This document shows, piece after piece, positions 1-7,288 of a stretch of DNA of 8,112 bases. The position numbers were made by a program, and so were the translations under genes. The notes below the pieces were generated by a model that saw only the letters and a program-made list of their open reading frames with translations, ran no database searches and was not told the origin of the DNA. Source of the DNA: Pseudomonadota bacterium (GTDB lineage Bacteria > Pseudomonadota > Gammaproteobacteria > Xanthomonadales > Xanthomonadaceae); NCBI GenBank assembly GCA_023399815.1, contig JAEWOJ010000070.1, positions 1 through 8,112 of the forward strand, in the 5' to 3' direction. Within the stretch, counting starts at the first letter, position 1. The number at the start of each line of letters is the position of its first letter.

Positions 1-16
1 GCGAATCCGGCGGCAA

Positions 17-35
17 TGCCGGCCGCTGGCCGGCA
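17..35 (+). repeat. Second REP-like palindrome of the pair, without a clear GTAG head
   Basis: TGCCGGCC (17-24), loop GCT, GGCCGGCA (28-35) is an 8-bp perfect stem identical to that at 63-81; only the loop differs. The bases before it are GCAA in place of GTAG, so the head appears degenerate, or the element is oriented the other way with GAGGT before the stem. The two palindromes are separated by 27 bp. Confidence 0.6.
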
Positions 36-62
36 ACCTCACATTCCCCGACTTCGTGCAGA

Positions 63-85
63 TGCCGGCCGGCGGCCGGCACTAC
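63..85 (-). repeat. GTAG-headed REP-like palindrome (SMAG type)
   Basis: On the minus strand GTAG (85-82) is followed by TGCCGGCC, loop GCC, and GGCCGGCA (81-63), an 8-bp perfect stem. This is the GTAG plus stem-loop pattern of the Stenotrophomonas/Xanthomonas REP family. It forms a pair with the palindrome at 17-35, which has the identical 8-bp stem, as expected for a dimeric (BIME-like) arrangement. Confidence 0.7.
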
Positions 86-104
86 CAGATGCGTCTGGGG
101 GAAA

Positions 105-137
105 GCCCCCTTACCAAGGGGGCGCGCCGAAGGCGCG
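105..137. repeat. Two adjacent GC-rich stem-loops
   Basis: GCCCCCTT (105-112) pairs with AAGGGGGC (116-123) around loop ACC, and CGCGCC (123-128) pairs with GGCGCG (132-137) around loop GAA. They share base 123. An alternative stem uses GGGGG (97-101) with the same C-run (106-110). They resemble intergenic repeat sequence of this bacterial family, but I cannot name a family with confidence. Confidence 0.5.
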
Positions 138-160
138 GGGAATCGGAGGAAAAGACCGTA

Positions 161-189
161 ACCCCTGATCCGTGCAACGGATCAGGGGT
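161..189. repeat. Perfect 13-bp hairpin (hairpin I), possible secA terminator
   Basis: ACCCCTGATCCGT at 161-173 is the exact reverse complement of ACGGATCAGGGGT at 177-189, with loop GCA. On the minus strand it is followed by TACGGTCTTTTCC, a short T-rich stretch, so it may serve as the actual transcription end for secA, about 42-70 bases after its stop. Confidence 0.75.
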
Positions 190-216
190 GCGCAGCCCGC
201 TGCGCGGGCTGCGCAC
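188..216. repeat. Perfect 13-bp GC-rich hairpin (hairpin II)
   Basis: GTGCGCAGCCCGC at 188-200 is the exact reverse complement of GCGGGCTGCGCAC at 204-216, with loop TGC. It shares 3 bases with hairpin III (214-216) and 2 bases with hairpin I (188-189), so neighbouring stems cannot all be full length at once. Confidence 0.85.
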
Positions 217-230
217 GGTCAACTCAACTT

Positions 231-2942
<2,712 letters not shown>

Positions 2943-3004
2943 TGAAGGAACCGGTTTGAATGGAATGCCGTGCGCGGACCCCACCCCAAGCGGGACCAGC
3001 CGGG

Positions 3005-3035
3005 CACAAACGAAACAGGGCGCAATGCGCCCTGT
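3005..3035 (-). terminator. Terminator-like hairpin upstream of secA
   Basis: On the minus strand ACAGGGCGC pairs with GCGCCCTGT (3015-3035, a 9-bp stem with a 3-base loop), followed directly by TTCGTTTG, a T-rich tract. This is the best intrinsic-terminator shape in the window. It lies 64 bases past the M23 stop, where it could end that transcript, but the candidate secA -10 is upstream of it, so it may also lie inside the secA leader. Confidence 0.6.
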
Positions 3036-3049
3036 CGATGGCAACGCCT

Positions 3050-3055
3050 ATTGTA
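3050..3055 (-). promoter_or_regulatory. Candidate secA -10 element
   Basis: TACAAT on the minus strand matches the sigma70 -10 consensus at five of six positions and sits in otherwise GC-rich DNA. It would start transcription near 3043, giving secA a leader of about 100 bases that includes the hairpin at 3015-3035. A -35 at normal 16-18 bp spacing is not evident; TTGAAT at 3077-3082 is 21 bp away. Confidence 0.45.
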
Positions 3056-3063
3056 GCTTGGGG

Positions 3064-3089
3064 CGGGCGCCTGGCGATTCAAGCGCCCG
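3064..3089 (-). other. Stem-loop just after the M23 gene
   Basis: CGGGCGC at 3064-3070 pairs with GCGCCCG at 3083-3089 across a 12-base loop, starting 10 bases after the peptidase stop. The loop contains TTGAAT on the minus strand, the nearest -35-like hexamer to the candidate secA -10, but the two are 21 bases apart, longer than usual. No T-run follows. It may be an mRNA 3'-end structure. Confidence 0.3.
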
Positions 3090-3099
3090 TCGGAGGCCG

Positions 3100-4050
3100 T
3101 CAGCCGCGCCCGACACGGCCGACCGGCGTGTTGCCGCCCTCGCCGAGGAACTTGCGCGGATTGACCACGCGGCCATCCTGCCACACCTCGAAATGCACGT
3201 GGGCACCGGTGGAACGGCCGGTGGAACCGGCCTTGGCCACTTCCTGGCCGACGCGGACCAGGTCGCCCTCGCGCACGCTCAGGCGCGAGTTGTGCGCATA
3301 GCGGGTGACGTAGCCGTTGCCGTGGTCGATGTCCACGACGTTGCCGTAGCCACCCTTCACCCCGGCGAAGGCGACCACGCCCTCGGCCACCGCCATCACC
3401 GGGTCGCCGACGCGGGCGTGGAAATCCATGCCCTTGTGGGTGGCGGCGCCGCGGCCGAACGGATCGGCGCGGGTGCCGAAGCCCGAGGTCACGTAGCTGT
3501 TGCGGATCGGCATGCGCGAAGGCACCGCGTTCTGCTCCAGCTGGTGGTCGAACAGCAGCGATTCGAGCACCGACAACTGCCGGCCCGAAGCAGCGAAGCG
3601 CTGCTCCAGCATCTGTAAGTCGCTGTTGACCGCGCTCAGCGGGATGTCCTGGGTCGGGCCGGCATCGCCGTCACCCATACCCGGGGTTTCGTTGAAATCG
3701 AACTCGCCGTCCTCGAGCTTGCCCATCTGGGTCAGGCGCTCGCCCAGCGCGTTCAGGCGCGTGGCCTGCGCCTGCAGTTCGCCCAGCCGCGCCGCCAGCG
3801 CGTTGACCTGGGTCTGCGCGTCGGCCTGTACCCTGGCCAGTTCCTGCTCCTGGCGCTCGACCTTGGCGCGCAGCGCCGAGTCGCCCGCCGCACCGGCGCC
3901 GAGGGTGAACCCCGCGCCCACCAGGCAGCCCAGTCCCATCACGGTGCCGAGCAATGCCTTTGGCCTATCCTCGAAGAACATCTGCAGGCGCGCCAACGGC
4001 GTTCTTGCCTGCTGCCCCCGTGTTTTGATTACGATCTTTTTGAATGCCAT
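3100..4050 (-). CDS. Membrane-anchored M23 (LytM-type) zinc metallopeptidase
   Basis: The 316-residue protein is probably a cell-wall endopeptidase that cuts peptide cross-links in peptidoglycan, or a regulator of such enzymes. It has a basic cytoplasmic N-terminus (MAFKKIVIKTRGQQARTPLAR), one membrane segment at about residues 32-54 with no evident cleavage site, a periplasmic coiled coil at about 57-110 (RAKVERQEQELARVQ and onward), an acidic linker at 111-135, and the M23 domain at about 186-300. The zinc and catalytic motifs are intact: H205 and D209 in HKGMDF, H253 in YAHNS, and H284 and H286 in GAHVHFE, so the enzyme looks active rather than a degenerate LytM activator. The C-terminus ends in a short glycine-rich tail. 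The ATG at 4050 gives the basic N-terminus and membrane segment in order; frames further upstream overlap dciA. An M23 gene occupies the same place beside secA in Pseudomonas (PA4404). Confidence 0.92.
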   Translation of the reverse strand: MAFKKIVIKTRGQQARTPLARLQMFFEDRPKALLGTVMGLGCLVGAGFTLGAGAAGDSALRAKVERQEQELARVQADAQTQVNALAARLGELQAQATRLNALGERLTQMGKLEDGEFDFNETPGMGDGDAGPTQDIPLSAVNSDLQMLEQRFAASGRQLSVLESLLFDHQLEQNAVPSRMPIRNSYVTSGFGTRADPFGRGAATHKGMDFHARVGDPVMAVAEGVVAFAGVKGGYGNVVDIDHGNGYVTRYAHNSRLSVREGDLVRVGQEVAKAGSTGRSTGAHVHFEVWQDGRVVNPRKFLGEGGNTPVGRVGRG

Positions 4051-4062
4051 CGAAGAATTCTT
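4051..4062. promoter_or_regulatory. 12-bp divergent start region with a 10-bp palindrome
   Basis: Only 12 bases lie between the ATG of dciA (plus) and the ATG of the M23 peptidase gene (minus). Ten of them, AAGAATTCTT at 4053-4062, form a perfect palindrome, so both messages begin translation behind a near-identical AAGAATTCTT leader. Promoters and 5' leaders of each gene must therefore lie within the coding sequence of the other. AAGAA could act as a weak Shine-Dalgarno for either gene; no stronger one is present. Confidence 0.75.
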
Positions 4063-4500
4063 ATGTCTGAGCCGAAATCCAGTGTTCGTTCCCGCAGCGC
4101 GCCCAAGCAGGCGCTGGATGCGGCGATGGCGGACAAAGCGGGAAACCCGTTGCGGCGAGCCCTGTGGCTCGATGCGCTGGACCGGCAGTTGCGCCCCCAT
4201 CTGCCACCCGCGCTGGCGAACCGTTGCCGGCTGGCCAATGTGGACGGCGAACACCTCGTTTTTCTCGTCGAATCGCCGGTCTGGCATGCCAAGGTGCGGC
4301 TTGCCGAGGACCAACTGCTCGACGCGGCCCGATCCATCGGGCTGAAGGCCACCCGGGTGACCGTCAAGACTGCAACCGCGCCTGCACCCTCCCCGGTGCG
4401 CAACGACCAGCGCAGCACTCACGCAGTAACGGCCGCCACGCACAAAGGCCTGCGCGACGCCCTGGCTTGTCTGGCGGATGTGAAGGGCACCCGTTCCTGA
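4063..4500 (+). CDS. dciA: DciA family (DUF721) replicative helicase loader
   Basis: This 145-residue protein belongs to the DUF721 family, named DciA after the finding that it interacts with and helps load the replicative helicase DnaB in the many bacteria that lack a DnaC-type loader. The recognisable core is about residues 30-105: L..ALDRQLRPHLPPALANRCRLANV, then the strand-turn-helix stretch DGEHLVFLVESPVWHAKVRLAEDQLL with the signature W74 and basic K77 and R79, then LKATRVTVK. This corresponds to the KH-like folded domain. The C-terminal 40 residues are low in order, matching the disordered helicase-binding tail of the family. Position supports the call: the same gene sits between lpxC and an M23 gene next to secA in Pseudomonas aeruginosa (PA4405 region). 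It is the only plus-strand gene here. Its start lies 12 bp from the divergent peptidase start, and no strong Shine-Dalgarno precedes it. Confidence 0.88.
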   Translation: MSEPKSSVRSRSAPKQALDAAMADKAGNPLRRALWLDALDRQLRPHLPPALANRCRLANVDGEHLVFLVESPVWHAKVRLAEDQLLDAARSIGLKATRVTVKTATAPAPSPVRNDQRSTHAVTAATHKGLRDALACLADVKGTRS

Positions 4501-4680
4501 ATGCAGAGGGAGTTCCTCCGCCGCGTCCGGGCCCCCGAAGGACTCCCAGCACCAAGCCGGCAGGAATCCTAGCCGCGACTTGCAGTGCAGGAGTTAGTGT
4601 TTTGTTAATTATTGGTTAAATTCAGGCTGGAATCGCGTCTGGATTCACAAAACCTGCACGCTCCGCCGGGCGACACCCAT
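4501..4680. other. dciA-lpxC convergent intergenic region with AT-rich fold-back
   Basis: This 180-bp gap separates the stops of two converging genes. Most of it has normal GC content, but 4591-4622 is strikingly AT-rich, with two GTTAA copies 10 bases apart (starting 4604 and 4615). Flanking arms can pair: GTGCAG (4585-4590) with CTGCAC (4654-4659), and GTTTTGT (4599-4605) with ACAAAAC (4647-4653), leaving an 8-base bulge on one side. I see no classic terminator with a T-run on either strand and no convincing open reading frame. Confidence 0.5.
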
Positions 4681-5592
4681 TCAGGCGTAGGCGGCCGCGT
4701 CATACACGACCGGATCGGCAGCGGCCGGCGAATCGAAGCTGGCCCACTCCCAGGCACTGGCGTCGGCCAGCAGCGCGCGGACCAGCTTGTTGTTGAGCGC
4801 GTGGCCGGATTTGTAGCCTTCGTAGGCGCCGAGCACCGGGCCGCCGGCCAGGTACAGGTCGCCGATCGCGTCGAGGATCTTGTGGCGCACGAACTCATCG
4901 GCGTAGCGCAGGCCGTCGTCGTTGAGCACGCGGAACTCGTCCAGCACGATGGCGTTGTCCATCGAGCCGCCCAGCCCAAGGTTGCGCTCGCGCATGTACT
5001 CCAGATCGCGCATGAAGCCGAAGGTGCGCGCGCGGGAGATTTCCTTGATGTAGGCGGCGGTGGAGAAGTCGATCTCCACGCGCGACTGCTTGGCCGGGAT
5101 CATCGGGTGGTCGAACTGGATGGTGAAGCCGAGCCGGTAGCCTTCGTGCGGCTCGAAGCGGGCGACCTTGTCGCCGTCGCGTACTTCCACCGTCTTGAGG
5201 ATGCGCAGGAAGCGCTTGGGCGCGGGCTGCTCGGCGATGCCCGCCGACTGCAGCAGGAACACGAACGGACCCGAGGAGCCGTCCATGATCGGCAGTTCGG
5301 CCGAGGACAGCTCGACGATGGCGTTGTCCACGCCCAGGCCGGCCATGGCCGACATCAGGTGCTCGACGGTCTGGATCTTGGCGCCTTCGCAGGTCAGGCC
5401 GGTGCACAGGGTCACCTCGGTGACCAGGTCGGCGCGCGCAGGCACTTCCACCACCGGGTCCAGGTCCACGCGACGGAACACGATGCCATGGTCGACCGGA
5501 GCCGGGCGCAGGGTCATGTAGACCTTGTCGCCGCTGTGCAGGCCGACGCCGGTGGCGCGGATCGTGTTCTTGAGGGTGCGCTGCTGGATCAT
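4681..5592 (-). CDS. lpxC: UDP-3-O-acyl-N-acetylglucosamine deacetylase LpxC
   Basis: LpxC is the zinc-dependent cytoplasmic enzyme that removes the acetyl group from UDP-3-O-acyl-GlcNAc, the committed step of lipid A synthesis. The 303-residue product matches the family's usual length of about 300-305. It begins MIQQRTLKNTIRATGVGLHSG, the typical LpxC N-terminus. The zinc ligands are visible as H78 in TVEHLMSA and as H237 and D241 in VRHKILDAIGD; E77 is the catalytic base and H264 in SGHALNN the catalytic histidine. The start at 5592 is set by homology, because no Shine-Dalgarno sequence precedes it (the upstream bases are pyrimidine-rich). Further upstream starts in the same frame would add a non-conserved tail. 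In enterobacteria LpxC is controlled by FtsH proteolysis acting on the C-terminus; the end here, VVYDAAAYA, is alanine-rich, but its role in turnover is an inference. Confidence 0.97.
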   Translation of the reverse strand: MIQQRTLKNTIRATGVGLHSGDKVYMTLRPAPVDHGIVFRRVDLDPVVEVPARADLVTEVTLCTGLTCEGAKIQTVEHLMSAMAGLGVDNAIVELSSAELPIMDGSSGPFVFLLQSAGIAEQPAPKRFLRILKTVEVRDGDKVARFEPHEGYRLGFTIQFDHPMIPAKQSRVEIDFSTAAYIKEISRARTFGFMRDLEYMRERNLGLGGSMDNAIVLDEFRVLNDDGLRYADEFVRHKILDAIGDLYLAGGPVLGAYEGYKSGHALNNKLVRALLADASAWEWASFDSPAAADPVVYDAAAYA

Positions 5593-5641
5593 CGGGATAG
5601 GGGGTCTGGAGGACCGCATGGAGCGCGGCCATAGCCAATCA

Positions 5642-5650
5642 AGAATAACA
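5642..5650 (-). promoter_or_regulatory. Candidate extended -10 for lpxC
   Basis: On the minus strand TGTTATTCT reads as an extended -10 (TG, one base, TATTCT), about 50 bases before the lpxC ATG, with the expected transcription start near 5635. There is no good -35 at normal spacing, as is common for extended -10 promoters. It stands out as AT-richer than the surrounding DNA. Evidence is motif only. Confidence 0.35.
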
Positions 5651-5713
5651 CGCATCAACATCCGCCCCTGGCGCGTGCAGCCTCGCCCGCGCTCCCTGCC
5701 GCGGGGGCGGAGA

Positions 5714-5743
5714 TGCCGGCGGGCCGATCCTGGCCCGCCGGCA
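5714..5743 (-). terminator. Strong stem-loop between ftsZ and lpxC
   Basis: TGCCGGCGGGCC at 5714-5725 pairs perfectly with GGCCCGCCGGCA at 5732-5743 across a 6-base loop, a 12-bp GC-rich stem. It lies 136 bases past the ftsZ stop and upstream of the candidate lpxC promoter. No T-run follows on either strand, so intrinsic termination is uncertain. It could equally be a REP-like palindrome, although it lacks a GTAG head. Confidence 0.4.
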
Positions 5744-5821
5744 AAGGACATGGATGCTGCCGCCGGGAAGGACAACCCCGGCGTTACAACGTCACGACCT
5801 GCCCGGCGCGACGTCCGCCAT

Positions 5822-5845
5822 CGGCGCTCTCCTGCGGGAGCGCCG
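5822..5845 (-). terminator. Possible ftsZ 3' stem-loop (no T-run)
   Basis: CGGCGCTC at 5822-5829 pairs with GAGCGCCG at 5838-5845 around an 8-base loop, beginning 34 bases after the ftsZ stop. No T-rich tract follows on the minus strand, so it may be an RNA 3'-end stabiliser or part of a Rho-dependent end rather than an intrinsic terminator. Confidence 0.35.
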
Positions 5846-5879
5846 GACGACGAAACGGCGACCGTCCGGGCTGGCCGGA

Positions 5880-7109
5880 TCAGTCGGCCTGGCGGCGCAG
5901 GAAAGCCGGAATGTCCAGGTAGTCGCTCGGCAGTTCCGCGGCGGCCGGCGCGGCGGCCGGTGCCGAAGCGGCCACAGTGTCCGAACTCGGGCGACGCAGG
6001 CCCATGCCCAGCGAGCTGCCCACCGCCTTGGCCACGGCGTCGGCCGGGCTCTCGTAGTCGCCGCCGAACTCGGCCTGGCCGGTGGTGGCATTGCGCACCA
6101 GCTTGATCGGCGCACGCTCGCCCGGGCGCTGCGCGCTCTTGGCGGCGGCGCGGTTCAAGCCAGTGGCGACCACGGTCACGCGCACTTCGTCCTGCATGTC
6201 CGGGGCGAGCACGGTACCGACCACGACGGTGGCGTCTTCCGAAGCGAAGCCATCGATGGTGCGGCCGATCTCGTCGAACTCGCTCATGGTGAAGTCCGGG
6301 CCGGCGGTGATGTTGACCAGGATGCCGTTGGCACCGGCCAGGTTCACGTCGTCCAGCAGCGGGTTCTGGATCGCGGCCTCGGCGGCGGCCTGGGCGCGGT
6401 CGTCGCCGCGGGCAGTGCCGGTGCCCATCATCGCCAGGCCCATTTCCGACATCACGGTGCGCACGTCGGCGAAGTCGACGTTGATCAGGCCCGGGCGCAC
6501 GATCAGGTCGGCGATGCCCTGTACCGCACCCTGCAGCACGTCGTTGGCGGCGCGGAACGCCTGCACCATGGTGGCGTTGCGGCCGAGCACGGTGATCAGC
6601 TTCTCGTTCGGGATGGTGATCAGCGAATCGACGTGCTGGCTCAGTTCCTCGATGCCCTTGAGCGCCACCTGCATGCGGCGGCGGCCCTCGAACGGGAACG
6701 GCTTGGTGACCACGGCCACGGTCAGGATGCCCATTTCCTTGGCCAGCTGCGCCACCACCGGCGCGGCGCCGGTGCCGGTGCCGCCGCCCATGCCGGCGGT
6801 GATGAACACCATGTCCGCGCCCTGCAGGGCGTCCATGATGCGCTCGCGGTCTTCCAGCGCGGCCTGGCGGCCGACTTCCGGGTTGGCGCCCGCGCCCAGG
6901 CCCTTGGTGACGTTGGTGCCGAGCTGCAACTGCAGCTTGGCGCCGCAGTTCTTGATGGCCTGCGAATCGGTGTTGGCGGTGATGAATTCGACGCCGTCCA
7001 CGCTGGAGTTGACCATGTGCGCCACGGCGTTGCCGCCGCCGCCGCCCACGCCCACCACCTTGATCACCGCATTGGGTGCCATCTTCTCGATCAGTTCGAA
7101 ATGTGCCAT
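5880..7109 (-). CDS. ftsZ: Cell division protein FtsZ
   Basis: FtsZ is the tubulin-like GTPase that polymerises into the cytokinetic ring at mid-cell. The 409-residue protein has the glycine-rich loop VGVGGGGGNAV (about residues 19-29), the tubulin signature GGGTGTG (108-114) that binds GTP phosphates, and the T7 synergy loop NVDFADV (210-216) whose D212 and D215 correspond to the catalytic aspartates that act on GTP in the neighbouring subunit. After about residue 320 comes a variable linker rich in alanine and proline, then the conserved C-terminal peptide DYLDIPAFLRRQAD (396-409), which binds FtsA, ZipA and MinC. I chose the ATG at 7109 over 7115 because of the Shine-Dalgarno spacing. The gene is intact and normal in length. 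ftsA is upstream, and lpxC follows on the same strand after 287 bp. Confidence 0.98.
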   Translation of the reverse strand: MAHFELIEKMAPNAVIKVVGVGGGGGNAVAHMVNSSVDGVEFITANTDSQAIKNCGAKLQLQLGTNVTKGLGAGANPEVGRQAALEDRERIMDALQGADMVFITAGMGGGTGTGAAPVVAQLAKEMGILTVAVVTKPFPFEGRRRMQVALKGIEELSQHVDSLITIPNEKLITVLGRNATMVQAFRAANDVLQGAVQGIADLIVRPGLINVDFADVRTVMSEMGLAMMGTGTARGDDRAQAAAEAAIQNPLLDDVNLAGANGILVNITAGPDFTMSEFDEIGRTIDGFASEDATVVVGTVLAPDMQDEVRVTVVATGLNRAAAKSAQRPGERAPIKLVRNATTGQAEFGGDYESPADAVAKAVGSSLGMGLRRPSSDTVAASAPAAAPAAAELPSDYLDIPAFLRRQAD

Positions 7110-7116
7110 GTCCATG

Positions 7117-7121
7117 TCCTC
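7117..7121 (-). promoter_or_regulatory. ftsZ ribosome binding site that decides the start
   Basis: GAGGA on the minus strand lies 7 bases from the ATG at 7109 but only 1 base from the in-frame ATG at 7115. The spacing selects 7109, giving a protein that begins MAHFELIEKM rather than MDMAHFELIEKM. This is the only clear Shine-Dalgarno sequence among the five complete genes in the window. Confidence 0.8.
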
Positions 7122-7253
7122 GTTATAACCGCTTCCATTGGCGTGGCCGCGCAGGCGTCCTGCCCTTGCCGTACCGCGCCGCCGTTGCGGCAGTTGTCGT
7201 TGGAGTCCTTCGTGGCTCGCGCCACTCCGGGGGTACCGCTCTCTGCTTCAATC

Positions 7254-7275
7254 CGCCGGCCGCGGCCGGCGCTAC
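7254..7275 (-). repeat. GTAG-headed REP-like palindrome between ftsA and ftsZ
   Basis: On the minus strand the tetranucleotide GTAG (7275-7272) is followed directly by the perfect 18-bp palindrome CGCCGGCCGCGGCCGGCG (7271-7254), which can fold as an 8-bp stem with a two-base loop. GTAG followed by a GC-rich stem-loop is the published hallmark of the REP elements of Stenotrophomonas (called SMAG) and related bacteria, which are mobilised by REP-associated tyrosine transposases. It starts 14 bp after the ftsA stop, the usual sort of location for such elements. Family assignment is by pattern recognition only. Confidence 0.7.
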
Positions 7276-7288
7276 CGCCTGTCCCGCG

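Larger units (their letters stand above)
1..230. other. Palindrome-rich non-coding region downstream of secA
   Basis: No credible gene is visible between the left edge and the secA stop; the short open frame at 56-238 is made of repeat sequence. From the secA stop outward the region holds three abutting hairpins (161-248), then two GC-rich stem-loops (105-137), then two REP-like palindromes with the same stem (17-35 and 63-81). The next gene on the left lies outside the window. Confidence 0.75.
5593..5879 (-). other. ftsZ-lpxC intergenic region
   Basis: The 287 bp between the ftsZ stop and the lpxC start hold no believable gene. An open frame from 5775 reads in frame into lpxC, but its extra 61 residues are arginine/glycine-rich and unlike LpxC. 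The region contains two stem-loops downstream of ftsZ (5822-5845 and 5714-5743) and a candidate extended -10 for lpxC (5642-5650). A 7-bp inverted repeat, CCGGACG at 5843-5849 with CGTCCGG at 5863-5869, competes with the first stem-loop. Confidence 0.7.
7110..7288 (-). other. ftsA-ftsZ intergenic region
   Basis: This 179-bp gap contains a GTAG-headed palindrome close to the ftsA stop (7254-7275), a smaller stem-loop (GTGGC at 7212-7216 pairing with GCCAC at 7221-7225) and the ftsZ ribosome binding site. I see no open reading frame that looks real and no convincing sigma70 promoter. The gap is long enough that ftsZ could have its own promoter here, but the sequence does not show one clearly. 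Confidence 0.7.

Noticed and set aside
1..85. CRISPR array
   Set aside because: Only two similar palindromes with one 27-bp gap and no further repeats; the GTAG head and GC-rich stem fit REP elements instead.
2943..3044. 34-codon N-terminal extension of SecA starting at TTG
   Set aside because: SecA proteins begin at the MINSLL-type sequence; the extension is not SecA-like and includes the terminator-like hairpin. It is kept only as a note on the leader.
4005..4035. TTGCCT and TACGAT as a dciA promoter
   Set aside because: Poor hexamers with a 19-bp spacer; not better than chance in this sequence.
4506..4518. Short hairpin after dciA (GAGG with CCTC) as a terminator
   Set aside because: Only a 4-bp stem and no T-run, so not supportable.
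4612..5634. 340-codon plus-strand frame opposite lpxC
   Set aside because: It is a shadow of lpxC, which has all catalytic residues in the other strand and normal length.
7122..7129. GTTATAAC as a -10 for ftsZ
   Set aside because: Transcription would start almost at the ATG and lose the good Shine-Dalgarno sequence; no -35 at proper spacing.
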